A program made the translations under genes and the position numbers. Under the pieces are notes generated by a model. It had not been told where the DNA came from, searched no databases, and saw only the letters and a list, made by a program, of their open reading frames with translations. Positions 53,923 to 63,951 of a stretch of 64,000 nt of DNA are shown here, piece by piece. The DNA lies in the NCBI RefSeq assembly GCF_963966145.1, contig NC_091050.1, forward strand, positions 13,516,001-13,580,000, written 5' to 3'. Within the stretch, counting starts at the first letter, position 1. Every line of letters begins with the position of its first letter. This stretch comes from Tenebrio molitor. Its lineage: Eukaryota > Arthropoda > Insecta > Coleoptera > Tenebrionidae.

Positions 53923-56700
53923 GGTTTCAACGGCAAGCTCATCTTCGCCATCATCGCCTCAGCGCTAGGCTCCTCATTCCAGCACGGCTACAACACCGGC
54001 GTCATCAACACCCCCCAGAAGGTAACAAAGAGCGTCGACACGCTCAGATCGCACCGCGACAGTTGTGCTTTTATTTCCTGACTCACCGGCACAAATATTC
54101 CCCGAAATAATTATTCACGTCATATTATTATACCATGTGGCGCAAGATTATACGTGGGAAGTTGAGGGCAATGTCCTCGGAGCAAATAAACGAAAACGAG
54201 GAATGTGCTGATGTAAAATGACAGTGAGTTGTGAATAAATGAATGATTGATGAATGAATCAAGTGTGACTGAATAAATAAATCACAAACTGTGAAGCAAT
54301 GATGAGTGGAAGATGAAGAAATAGAGAATTAAAGTTGAAGGAACGGTAAATGAATGATGGATAAATCTGAATGGTGGATAAATATTGAGTGAATGAATGA
54401 ATGATGAATAAATGGTGAACTAGTGACAAAAGGGTGGTGAATCAATCATGAATAAATGGTGAATGGTGAGTGAAAGGTGAAGCAAAGGTGAATTAAAGTT
54501 GAATGAATGGTAAATGAATGATGGATAAATATGAATGGTGGAAAAATAAACTGAGTGAATGAATAAATGAACGATGAATAAATAGTGAATTATCGCGCGT
54601 TCAAATGAAATCCTGGGCTGGGCAGGCGTTGGAAACAGTCAAATGTTGTGCTTTTTTAAAGCGTAGATTAATTGGAGCATGTTGACAGCTAACCTAAAAT
54701 TTAGAGCCAAAAAAATCTTTCTTTTTTCTTGTTTTGCAATGTTTTACATTACAAATAGAATAACTTAACGATTCCTATTCTCGAAGCAAATATCCAAGGG
54801 CACCCTTTACTGAAAACAAACATGTTCAATTATGTCCCGATTAAACATAAACAAATATCATTCGTGAACAACGGCGGGAAATTCAAACTTTACACTGTTC
54901 TAAACGATTTAATTTTCTAACGTCTACTCAGCCCACGATTTCATAGTAGAAAAGGGTGGTGAATTTTTCATGAATAAATGGTGAATAGTAAGTGAAAGGT
55001 GAAGGAATAGTGAAAGAAAGATGAAGAAATAATAAATAAATAATAGGTAAATCCAGATGGTTAGTAAATGATGAATAAATGGCGAATAAGTGTTCTTCAG
55101 CTTTTCTAAACGCTTCTGCTACTTGCATGGTGAGCGCTTGCTAAAGAATTGGGTGTGGTGAAATCTTTAGCAATTCTTCTGCTACACGGATGACACTACA
55201 AGATTAACAATTTTTAACTCCTCGTTCTGCCCAGGTCCTTGAAACATGGATTTCCGAAGTGATCGGCAACCGCACCGGAATCCCTCCCTCGCAGAGCTCC
55301 GTCACTTTAGTCTGGTCCCTCGCGGTGTCAATTTTCTGCGTGGGCGGCATGATCGGCGGCGTCTCCACCGGCTTAATCGCTGACAGATTCGGCCGTAAAG
55401 GCGGCCTCCTCCTGAACAACGTTCTGGTTTTCTTCGCGACGATATGCCTGGGCTGCGCCAAATCGTCCTCCTCGCACGAAGTCTTCATCCTTGGCAGGTT
55501 CCTGATCGGTGTGAACTCCGGCCTGAACGCCGGCCTCGCCCCCATGTACCTCTCCGAGATTTCCCCGATCAACCTGCGAGGCGCGGTGGGCAGCGTGTAT
55601 CAACTGGTCATCACGATCTCCATCCTGGTGGCGCAAGCTTTGGGGATGAAGTACGCGCTGGGGACTCCGGATCACTGGCCGATCCTCTTCGCTCTGACGG
55701 CTGTTCCGGCGATCTTCCAAATGGTGACGCTGCCCATGTGTCCCGAGTCCCCCAAGTACTTGTTGTCGTCGAAGAACGACGAGATGGGGGCGCAGAAAGC
55801 GCTGGCTTGGCTGCGAGGGAGTCTGGCGGTGCAGGAGGAAATGGAACAGATCAAGGCGGAGAACGACGCCAATAAACTGTTGCCGAAGGTGACGGTGAGG
55901 GAGTTGCTGACCAACAGAGCTTTGCGCATCCCCTTGATAATCTGCTTGTTTGTGATGATCGCCCAGCAACTCAGCGGAATCAACGCTGTGAGACTCCCAA
56001 TCAAACCAAACCAAAACGCAACTGACCGAGTCTTTTCCAGGTCATATTCTTCTCCACGAACATCTTCGAACAGTCAGGACTCAAGGACGACAGCGCCACC
56101 TTCGCCACAATGGGCATGGGCGCCATCAACGTCCTCATGACCCTCATCTCCCTAGTTCTCGTCGAGCGAGCAGGCCGCAAGACTCTCCTCCTGATAGGTT
56201 TCGGCGGCATGGCCATCGACACCTTATTCCTGACAATCGTCTTGAACTTCACCGTAAGTCCCATCGCCCCCGCGCGACCCACTCTAATCTTGGAGTTTCA
56301 GAAAACCGAACCCAAACTCAGCTACCTCTGCATCATCCTGATCTTCGTCTACATCGTGATGTTCGCTTCGGGTCCCGGTTCCATCCCTTGGTTCTTGGTC
56401 GCCGAGATGTTCAACCAATCGGCGAGACCCACGGCGGCGTCGTTGGCGGTTTGCACCAACTGGACCGCCAACTTCTTGGTGGGCTTGGCGTTCCTGCCGA
56501 TTGCGGTGAGTCTCTCCAGAAAGAGTCCAAGTGGATGATTGATTCTCTGTTTACAGGAAGCGATCGGGCCGTACGTTTTCATCATCTTCGTCATTCTCAA
56601 TTGTTTGTTCTTCGTGTTTATCTACAAGAAAGTCCCCGAGACGAAAAACAAGACCATCGAGGAGATATCGGCGTTGTTTAGACAGCAGTCCTATCAGTAG
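53923..56700 (+). CDS. Glut1: GLUT1-type facilitative glucose transporter, common core
   Basis: Common exons 53923-54021, 55235-55987, 56041-56253, 56302-56505 and 56557-56700 (33, 251, 71, 68 and 47 codons plus TAG), all phase 0. TM1 is LIFAIIASALGSSFQHGYNT. Class I GLUT signatures are present: DRFGRKGGLLLNN (loop 2-3), FLIGVNSGLNAGLAPMYLSE (TM4), ISPINLRGAVGSVYQLVIT (TM5), CPESPKYLL after TM6, AQQLSGINAVIFFST in TM7 with the QLS glucose-selective motif, ERAGRKTLLL (loop 8-9), GSIPWFLVAEMFNQSARP (TM10) and VPETKNKT at the end. It moves glucose down its gradient at the plasma membrane. AATAAA at 57020. Confidence 0.96.
54022..55234 (+). repeat. Glut1 intron with GAATGAATGATGAATAAATGGT-type low-complexity repeat
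   Basis: Within this 1.2-kb intron, 54222-54600 and 54950-55085 consist of degenerate repeats of GAATGA, ATGAATAAATGGTGAA and GTGAAAGGTGAA phrases. They look like two halves of one expanded microsatellite separated by about 350 bases of unique AT-rich sequence. Nothing else was recognised. Confidence 0.7.
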
Positions 56701-57019
56701 ATCAGTATTTGGGGAATATTTACTCGAATTGTGTAAATACTGACTGAACTAGAATTATTTGTATGTAGCGTTGTAGGAAAATTATTTTTTGGAGACATTC
56801 ACCTTCGTAGTAAATATTTATTGTAGATTTTCGAAATGAATAGTATCTTTGTGTAGTTAGAATTTTGATTGTGCCGAAGCTCTCTCTTATTATTCTTTGT
56901 TTATCATAGATTCTAGACTAATTTATTTATTTATTCGTTAGGTTGTGGTAGCTGCGTTTCTTGTATTTTGTGACTAATTACGCAATCGTACTATTCGAAC
57001 CGAAGCAATCAATGTGACA

Positions 57020-57025
57020 AATAAA
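57020..57025 (+). terminator. Poly(A) signal of Glut1
   Basis: AATAAA 320 bases after the Glut1 stop, followed by a GT-rich stretch (GTAAGTGTTCGATGTCC). Confidence 0.6.
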
Positions 57026-57327
57026 TCAACGTAAGTGTTCGATGTCCATCAGGTTCCACAGTTTATACAATTTATTTAAGCAATTTACCCAACTCTACCT
57101 GGAATTTATTTTAATAATGATATTGCAAATAACGATTGTGCCCTATGTGTATGTCTAGTTGTTAGCAGTAATTTAATATTTGTTTACAAAAATTTAATTT
57201 AATAAATTCTAAGTTTTTTGTCGTTGTTTCCTTCACCCAAATTTCAAATTTCCCGCCTAAAATCCGAAACAGTACTCTCAATAGTACCTCCGATACGAAC
57301 AAAGACCAGTCAAGACCAGGAATGCAG

Positions 57328-57333
57328 TTTATT
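57328..57333 (-). terminator. Poly(A) signal of the minus-strand GLUT gene
   Basis: TTTATT on the + strand, i.e. AATAAA on the minus strand, begins 23 bases after the stop of the minus-strand transporter. Confidence 0.65.
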
Positions 57334-57355
57334 TTGGTAATTTGCTACATCGACC

Positions 57356-58996
57356 TCACTTCCATTGAGCCGTGATTTCTTCCACGGTTTTGTTTTTCGT
57401 CTCCGGTACCATCCTCATGATGAAGATGAAGAAACCCACGTTCAAGATGACGAAGATCAAGAAGACGAAGGGTCCAATCGCCGACTGTAACAGTCGAGTG
57501 AGACCTTCAAGAGTACCCTTTAGTACTCACCTCTATGGACGGAAACGTCAAGGTCACGATGAAATTGGCGATCCAGTTGGTCGGTACTGCCAGAGAGACG
57601 GCTTTGGGTCTCGCCGCCTGGTTGAAAATCTCCGTGACCAAAAACCAAGGTATGGAACCAGCACCAGCGGCGAACAGGATGATGTAGACGAAGACCAGGA
57701 TGATGCAGATCCACGGAATGGCTTGGTCTTTGTCCTGGAAAAAGATTGTCGAGAAAGAGTGGTGGGAAAGGGGCGAAGTACCGCAAATTTGAGCGCGATG
57801 GAGAGGAGGAGAGTGATGATGGCCATGCCGCCGAAGCCGACCATCAAGAGGGTCTTCCTCCCGGCGATCTCCACCAAGAAGACGGACACTACAGTCATGA
57901 GGACGTTGACGACGCCGATGCCGATTGTGGCGTACTGGGGGTTGTTCCCTTCGAGGCCGGCTTTGACGAAGGTGTCGGTCGAGTAGAAGATCACCTAGGA
58001 GGAGTCATCACCCAAAACACAGTCACAGTTTTGGACTCACAGCGTTGATGCCGCTGAACTGTTGGGCGACCATGAGGGCCATCGCAATCAGCAAAGGAAT
58101 CTTGAGCGACCTCTCTTTGACCATGTCTTTGAAGGTCACCTTCGGCAAAGCCTTCTCGGCTTCATCTGCGTGCTTGATCTCTGCCATTTCTTCCGCAATG
58201 TCGTCGGTCATTCGGAGGTGTTTGAGCGACTTTTCGGCCTTGTGCATGTCGTGTTTGACGCCGAGGAGGTACCGAGGGGACTCGGGACAAAGGACCAGAG
58301 TGATCACCTTGACTAGTGTTAGATTTGTTGGGACAGCGGGGGTGGAGTTACCTGGAAAATTGCGAAGAAGATGGGCAGGATGAACAAGTAAGGCCAATTG
58401 ACATCGTTCCCCAGGATGCAGCCCAGACCGACGATTTGAGCCACCAGAATGGAGATGGTGATGACGAGCTGGTACACGCTGGAAACTGCTCCTCGAAGAC
58501 TGACTGGGGAGATTTCGGACAAGTACATGGGACAGAGACCCGCGTTGAGACCACAGTTCACTCCGATCACCAGTCGACCAACGATCATCACCTCGATGGA
58601 GTTGATGGGTTTCGCCATGCCCATCAAGATCGTGGCGATAGCCACCAAGATGTTATTGAGGAAGAGGCCGTTCTTGGGGCCGAATTTGTTCGATACCACA
58701 CCACAAAGGAGGCCTCCGATGGTACCTCCCACGTTCATTATCGACGTGGTCACCCCCCACAGTACGTTCAAGAAGCTTTCGTCCAAATAGGAACCGTATG
58801 ACCCCTCATACGTGCTGTTCAACCAGTCTTTCAAAACCTGAGATTGCTAAGGTGCCGAGACTGTCACACAAAGATTGGTACTTACGCTCTGAGGAACGTT
58901 TATCACTCCAGTGTGGTAACCATGTTGGAAACCAGAACCCAGAGCGGCCGCAATTATTGCCAAGACCAGTCTCGCAGTAAACTTGTCTTTACCCAT
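57356..58996 (-). CDS. GLUT family sugar transporter, 469 aa, minus strand
   Basis: Exons in transcript order: 58996-58886, 58837-58352, 58307-58041, 57994-57782, 57734-57531, 57484-57356 (37, 162, 89, 71, 68 and 42 codons plus TGA), all phase 0. It starts MGKDKFTARLVLAIIAAALG then SGFQHGYHTGVINVPQS. Hallmarks: LNCGLNAGLCPMYLSEISPV-like TM4/loop (GVNCGLNAGLCPMYLSE), CPESPRYLLGV, VAQQFSGINAVIFYST (QFS where Glut1 has QLS), EIAGRKTLLMVGFGG, GSIPWFLVTEIFNQAARP and VPETKNKTVEEI. It is a complete 12-TM transporter, likely for hexoses. Exon borders match Glut1 except that Glut1's 251-codon exon is split here as 162+89. It is head-to-head with the gene at 59281. Confidence 0.93.
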
Positions 58997-59280
58997 TTTG
59001 GTTTTTGGTCATTTTTAGTCAAAATAAGACGGGAAAAAACAACATAAAAATGACAGTAGAAATGTCAAAATGTGCCCAGGGAGGGCGATCGAGGAGTGGC
59101 CAAGTGGAAACTTGATTCTATCCAGATGACAATTAGTAGTAACATCCAGCGAGGCAAAACAATGACAACGGTGGAGCAAAACCTTGACAATTTGAGTAAA
59201 AAGTTGTACTCGTCAAGCTCAAAGTCAACATTATTGCTACAGATTTGACAGTTTGTGTTAGATTGTTGACAGATGTCAAA
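58997..59280. promoter_or_regulatory. Shared 284-bp bidirectional promoter region
   Basis: The ATGs of the 469-aa (-) and 465-aa (+) transporter genes are only 284 bases apart and face away from each other. The interval contains several TTTGACAGT/TGACAATTTG motifs but no clear TATA box. A TTTGACAGTTTGT ... TTGACAGATGTC arrangement just before 59281 recurs before the relic exon at 61968-61988. Confidence 0.6.
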
Positions 59281-60913
59281 ATGTGCTGGAAATTTTTCTT
59301 CGCCGTAATTGCGTCCAGCTTGGGTTCAGGTTTCCAACATGGCTACCACACTGGCATCATCAACGTCCCTGCAGAAGTGAGCATTACTCAAAAGCAGTTT
59401 CTAAGAAATCGTTGTTTAGATTTTCCAGGAGTGGATCCAGCGCTTGAAAACAGAAAGAGTAGTGGGTGGGTCGGTGACGGCCGCAGACGATGTGATGACA
59501 ATATGGTCGACCGCCGTGGCCATGTTCCCGGTGGGCGGCATCCTCGGCGGCTGCCTCACCGGCTACTTCTCGGACAGATGCGGCCGCAAGAACAGCCTCC
59601 TGTTGAACAACTTGATCGTGATAGCGGCCCTCACAATCCTCAGTCTCTCCAAGACAATCGATTCCTTCGAACTGTTTGTCTTTGGACGATTCCTCGCCGG
59701 AATCAACGCAGGCCTCAACTGCGGTCTCTGTCAGATCTACCTGATCGAAATCGCCCCCGACGAGATCCGAGGGGCTGTCGGGGGGTTCTACCAGGCGGTC
59801 ATCACGACCTCCATCATGCTTTCTCAAGTGAGCAGTATGGTTTTCGGTGACAAGGAAAACTGGCACTTCATGTTCTTGGTTGCATTCATTCCGGCGATTT
59901 TCCAGGTATTCAGACAGGAATGAAGAACAAGGTGTTGACGGTGGGTTTCAGCTTTTTAGTCTGCCGTTTTGTCCAGAGTCGCCGAAATATCTCTTGCTCA
60001 ACAAAGACGAAGAGCAAGCCGCCGAAGACGCCCTGAGGTGGCTCAGAGGCACGGATGACGTCCAGGAAGAAATGGAAACGTTGAAAGCGGAAGACAACAT
60101 GGTAAAACGACTCCATGCGTTCACCTTGAAGAGAATATTCACCGACGGCGCCCTCAAAACGCCTCTAACTGTGTGCTTGGTGCTCAACATCGGGCAGCAA
60201 CTGTGCGGGATCAACACTGTAAGACCACCACTCGAGAGAAAACAAAAATCTTGATGTCTTCCAGGTGGTGTATTTCTCCAGCAAAACTTTCGGAGACATG
60301 GGATTCTCTCCAAATACAGCCGTCCATCTTATCCTCGGCATTGGGGTTGCCTTCGCAGTCGCCACCTTCATCTGCATCGCATTTGTTGACCGCATAGGAC
60401 GTCAACTTTTCCTCAGGATTGGATTCTTCGGAATGGGTTTAGATACTGTGGCCCTGACAATCGCGCTAATCATGACGGTAAATTCCCCAAAGTGAAAACA
60501 ACAAAACATTGTCTTTTTCAGGAGCCAAAAGATGGTTCCTCCTACATGAAGTATTTCGCGGTCATGTTCATGTTCCTGCTGGTGGTTTTATTCTCATTGG
60601 GCGTCGGTCCTATTGCTTGGTTCATCACGTCTGAGATATTCAACCACGGTGCCAGAACTTTGGCAGTTTCATTGACAGTGTCGGCCAACTGGTTCGCCAA
60701 TTTCTTGGTCGGTCAGTCGTTTCTACCACTACAGGTGAAGAAAACTCGAAGGAAAGAGACATTCTGAATTGTTTCTTGCAGAGCGCTCTCGGATACTACA
60801 TATATATGGTTTTTGTTGTGTTGGATTGCTTCTTCTACTTCTACACTCTCTTGCATCTGCCTGAGACTAGCAAGAAGTCAGCCAAAGAAATTATCGAAAT
60901 GTACCATTACTAA
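59281..60913 (+). CDS. GLUT family sugar transporter, 465 aa
   Basis: Exons 59281-59376, 59429-59905, 59952-60218, 60265-60477, 60522-60734 and 60782-60913 (32, 159, 89, 71, 71 and 43 codons plus TAA), all phase 0. It starts MCWKFFFAVIASSLGSGFQH. Seen: GCLTGYFSDRCGRKNSLLLN (loop 2-3), GINAGLNCGLCQIYLIEIAP, FCPESPKYLLLNKDEE, GQQLCGINTVVYFSS, DRIGRQLFLRIGFF and GVGPIAWFITSEIFNHGART. The usual QLSGIN is QLCGIN, PxPW in TM10 is PIAW, and the final PETK is PETSKKS. All twelve helices remain, so it should be a functional but diverged paralogue; substrate uncertain. An in-frame upstream ATG at 59245 exists, but 59281 aligns with the start of its paralogues. Confidence 0.92.
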
Positions 60914-61957
60914 AACAATATTCTTGTACTTCTTCTCTTAACTCGTTTATTTGCGTTCAGTTGAAAAAATACATCCACAAGAACCAACAACTCTTTCATT
61001 TAATTTCTTACTAAAGTATATTTTTTAATCAAAGAACCACAACACCGCAATTTACACCCAAAATAGAGCTGACAACATTGTACACTTTTGACATAGGGTG
61101 AAAAATCTCATCATATAAAAATTGAGGTTATTAGAAATATTAATAGCGCAGCATGTTAATAAAGTTAATAACAACTAATTTGAGAGTTTAATATATGTCT
61201 TACTTTGCGAGGCATTTTTAATAACACGTTCAAATTTTAAAGCGAGTTTGTGTACTTTCAAGGACATTAAAAATGACAGGCGTTGGCTAGAATAGCCAAT
61301 AGATATCATTAAATTCCCTAAATTTAGTAAAATTTTATAAAGTCCAATTTTTACCCTTTTGCGATGACGTCATTATCTAGTAACTTTACGTATGTTTGAG
61401 CTAGGATCAGAAACAAATTTGAATTGATCATAAATAACTATAAATGTGTCAAATTTGTTGACAATTGCTTCGAAAGGTTATGTTTGTAATCAATGTAATA
61501 AGTGAAAGAAATTGAAAATTGTCAAATTGACAGGAGCATGAAATAACCTCAAAGTAACCAACAATAAATAAACGTTCTTTTTTTTGTTTTTTTTTTTCTG
61601 TTTCTGTCGTTTTAATAAAGAGAAAGCGAGGAAGAAAATCGTGACGTCACCTCAAAAGGGTAAAAATTGGACTATATTTGCAAACAGGTCGTGGTTCTTT
61701 GATTAAAAAACCGACTATAGGTTAAACACGATTTTGATAATCTTGATCTTTATCAAATTTGATGCGTTCCAACTATACCTGATTAAATCTTCTTTTCATC
61801 ACCAACTAGACCAATTGACCTGACAACCTACTACGATAATGTCTCTTTACGAAGACTTTATTTGCCAAAAAAAACTAAAGAGTCTTGACGATCTTGATGG
61901 CATCATTTTCCGAAGTTAGACTTGAGAAGCTCAAGAGCGACACCACTTGTCAAAAAC
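60914..61957. other. Spacer with a nested inverted-repeat element
   Basis: AT-rich spacer. Outer inverted repeats TTTTTTAATCAAAGAACCAC (61021) and GTGGTTCTTTGATTAAAAAA (ending 61710) bound a 690-bp segment. Inside it a second pair, AGTCCAATTTTTACCCTTTT (61341) and AAAAGGGTAAAAATTGGACT (ending 61673), bounds 333 bp, each arm next to a TGACGTCA. Likely a foldback element, possibly nested. No AATAAA was seen for the 465-aa gene; no coding exon. Confidence 0.6.
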
Positions 61958-62059
61958 TTTGACAGTTTGTCGAAGCTCTTGACAAATGTCTCATATCTGC
62001 GTAGCAAATTCTTCTTCTACCACTTCTACCACACCGGAGTCATCAATATCCCTTTGAGG
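61958..62059 (+). pseudogene. Relic first exon of a lost GLUT paralogue
   Basis: The segment 62018-62059 reads YHFYHTGVINIPLR and ends at a GTGGGT donor in the same phase and position as FQHGYHTGIINVPAE in the neighbouring 465-aa gene. The sequence before it (TTTGACAGTTTGT ... TTGACAAATGTC, 61968-61989) matches the promoter or 5' UTR of that gene. The start codon position is eroded (ATA) and about ten TM1 codons are missing. No later exons follow before the next intact gene at 62230. This is a dead duplicate of exon 1. Confidence 0.75.
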
Positions 62060-62229
62060 GTGGGTAAAAATAGTTTGTACTTGCGTACTTGGTCGTACTA
62101 AGCTTCAACAAACACTCCAAAACTCCCCCATTTCACTCTTCGACTGTCAAACTCAACGTCCACTCAAAGTGTCATTTTGACAGTATTTTTCGGTTTTTCG
62201 TCAAAAGTGACAGTTTCTTCGGTTAAAAA

Positions 62230-63951
62230 ATGAGTGGCAATTTTGTATTTGCCGTGATAAGCGGGAGCTTAGGATCAGGATTCGCTCATGGATTCCACGC
62301 CGGCCTACTCAACATCCTTTCTGGGGTAAATGACCACCTCGTGCGTTCCACAGTCTTCGCATTACTCCCTCCAGGTGATCAACGACTGGTACGACAACCT
62401 CGACGACGAGGACCCATTCGAGAACAACGACGACTACAATGACCGTGGTGATATCGTTTACCCCAACTACTACGATGACGATCACGAAGAGCCACACAAT
62501 CCTCTTGACATAACCGGCACAAAACTCCTCCTGGTGGCGGTTTTCGGACTAGGGGGCATCCTCGGTAGTCTCCTGATTGCGATCTTCGCCGGACTCTTCG
62601 GCCGCAAAGGGTCTTTGCTGTGCAGCAACGGCATCTCCTTGCTGGGACTGCTTCTGATGAGCTTCGCTCGTGTGGCTTATTCCTTCGAATTGTTCATCAT
62701 CGGCCGACTGTTGCTGGGGATCAGCGCAGGGTTGCACAGCGGCTTGAGCCCCATGTACTTGATCGAAATCGCCCCAGAGTGCCTTCGGGGGATAGTTGGC
62801 AGCGCTTACTACGCCTCGGTGGCGCTGGCGGTCGTCGCAGCTTACATCTTTACTTTGCCCTCAGTTATGGGGTCGAAAGGGCTGTGGCCCTTTCTCTTTT
62901 TGTTTGCTTTCTTTCCCCCGATCATCCAGGTAAGTCACAACAGAAAGCCTCCACCGAAAACACGTCTCGTTTAAGAGTGTCATGTTGGTGTTTTGTCCCG
63001 AAAGTCCCAAATATCTCTACATGAACAAAGAAGACGAAGATGCGGCTGAAGATTCGCTGGCGACGCTCAGGGGAGATGACATTGACGACGAAATGGAAGA
63101 ACTGAGAGAAGAAGGGAATATCTTGCAAGAAATTGGACCAGTGACGTTTGCCAGACTGTTCAATGACCAAACGCTCAGATCTCCTCTGATCATTTGCACC
63201 GTCATCATGTTCGGACAGCAAGCTTGTGGTATTGACGTAGTAAGTCTTACCTCTTCTCTGACTCTCAAGCTTTTAATCTTTAATGTCTTTCAAGATAATT
63301 ATCTTCTCTACCGTCTTGATTGAAGGGTTCGAGTACACACATAGCGGCGCAATTAACTGCACCATCGGTCTAGGTTTCACCCTCTTGATAACATGCATCG
63401 TTTCCATGTTCCTCATAGAAAAAGTGGGTCGCAAAATGTTGCTCATGGCCAGTTTTGGAGGCATGTTCTTCATCTCCATCTGTCTTTCAATCACCATGAT
63501 ACTGACGGTAAGACAAAACCTCGACGGGACAACCACCTCAACATTTCCTTCCAGCAAAGTCCCTACGTTGGTGACCAAGTCTCCCACGTCTCGGTCTTCT
63601 TCATCTTCCTTTACATCATCATGTTTGCTCTCGGTGTTGCCACCATTCCGTGGTTCCTCACAGCGGAGCTTTGCAACCACTTCGCCAGGCCCATGTCGAT
63701 ATCCATCGCCACCACTGCCAATTGGATCATCCATTTTATCATAATTATGTCATGGTTGCCCCTAGTGGTGACCACGCAGCAAAACATGCACAAAACCAAA
63801 ACTTATCACCTTCTTCCAGGCAGTAGCAGGAAATTTTGCATTCCTAATCTTCATCGTCTTCGATTTGATTTTGGTGATTTTTGTCGTTCTTACTATGAGG
63901 GAGACCAAAGACTTGAGCTCCATCGACATTCTAGAATTGTTTTACGACTAA
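62230..63951 (+). CDS. Divergent GLUT family transporter, 490 aa, with acidic exoloop
   Basis: Exons 62230-62325, 62375-62929, 62976-63239, 63295-63507, 63555-63767 and 63820-63951 (32, 185, 88, 71, 71 and 43 codons plus TAA), all phase 0. It starts MSGNFVFAVISGSLGSGFAH. The second exon is longer than in paralogues because the first extracellular loop gained an Asp/Tyr-rich stretch (DEDPFENNDDYNDRGD, then YYDDDHEEPHNP). Retained: LFGRKGSLLCSN, GLSPMYLIEIAPECLRG, FCPESPKYLYMNKEDED. Altered: QQACGID for QLSGIN in TM7, MRETKDLS for PETK, ATIPWF in TM10. Acceptors at 62975 and 63294 (TTTAAG, TTCAAG) are weaker than usual. Probably functional, with changed or lost sugar selectivity. Confidence 0.88.

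Noticed and set aside
57372..57986. 204-codon plus-strand frame
   Set aside because: Antisense shadow of the 469-aa transporter, whose exons splice cleanly on the minus strand.
59245..59280. Upstream in-frame ATG of the 465-aa gene
   Set aside because: It would add 12 residues not shared by the paralogues; the ATG at 59281 aligns with their starts and follows the conserved 5' motif.
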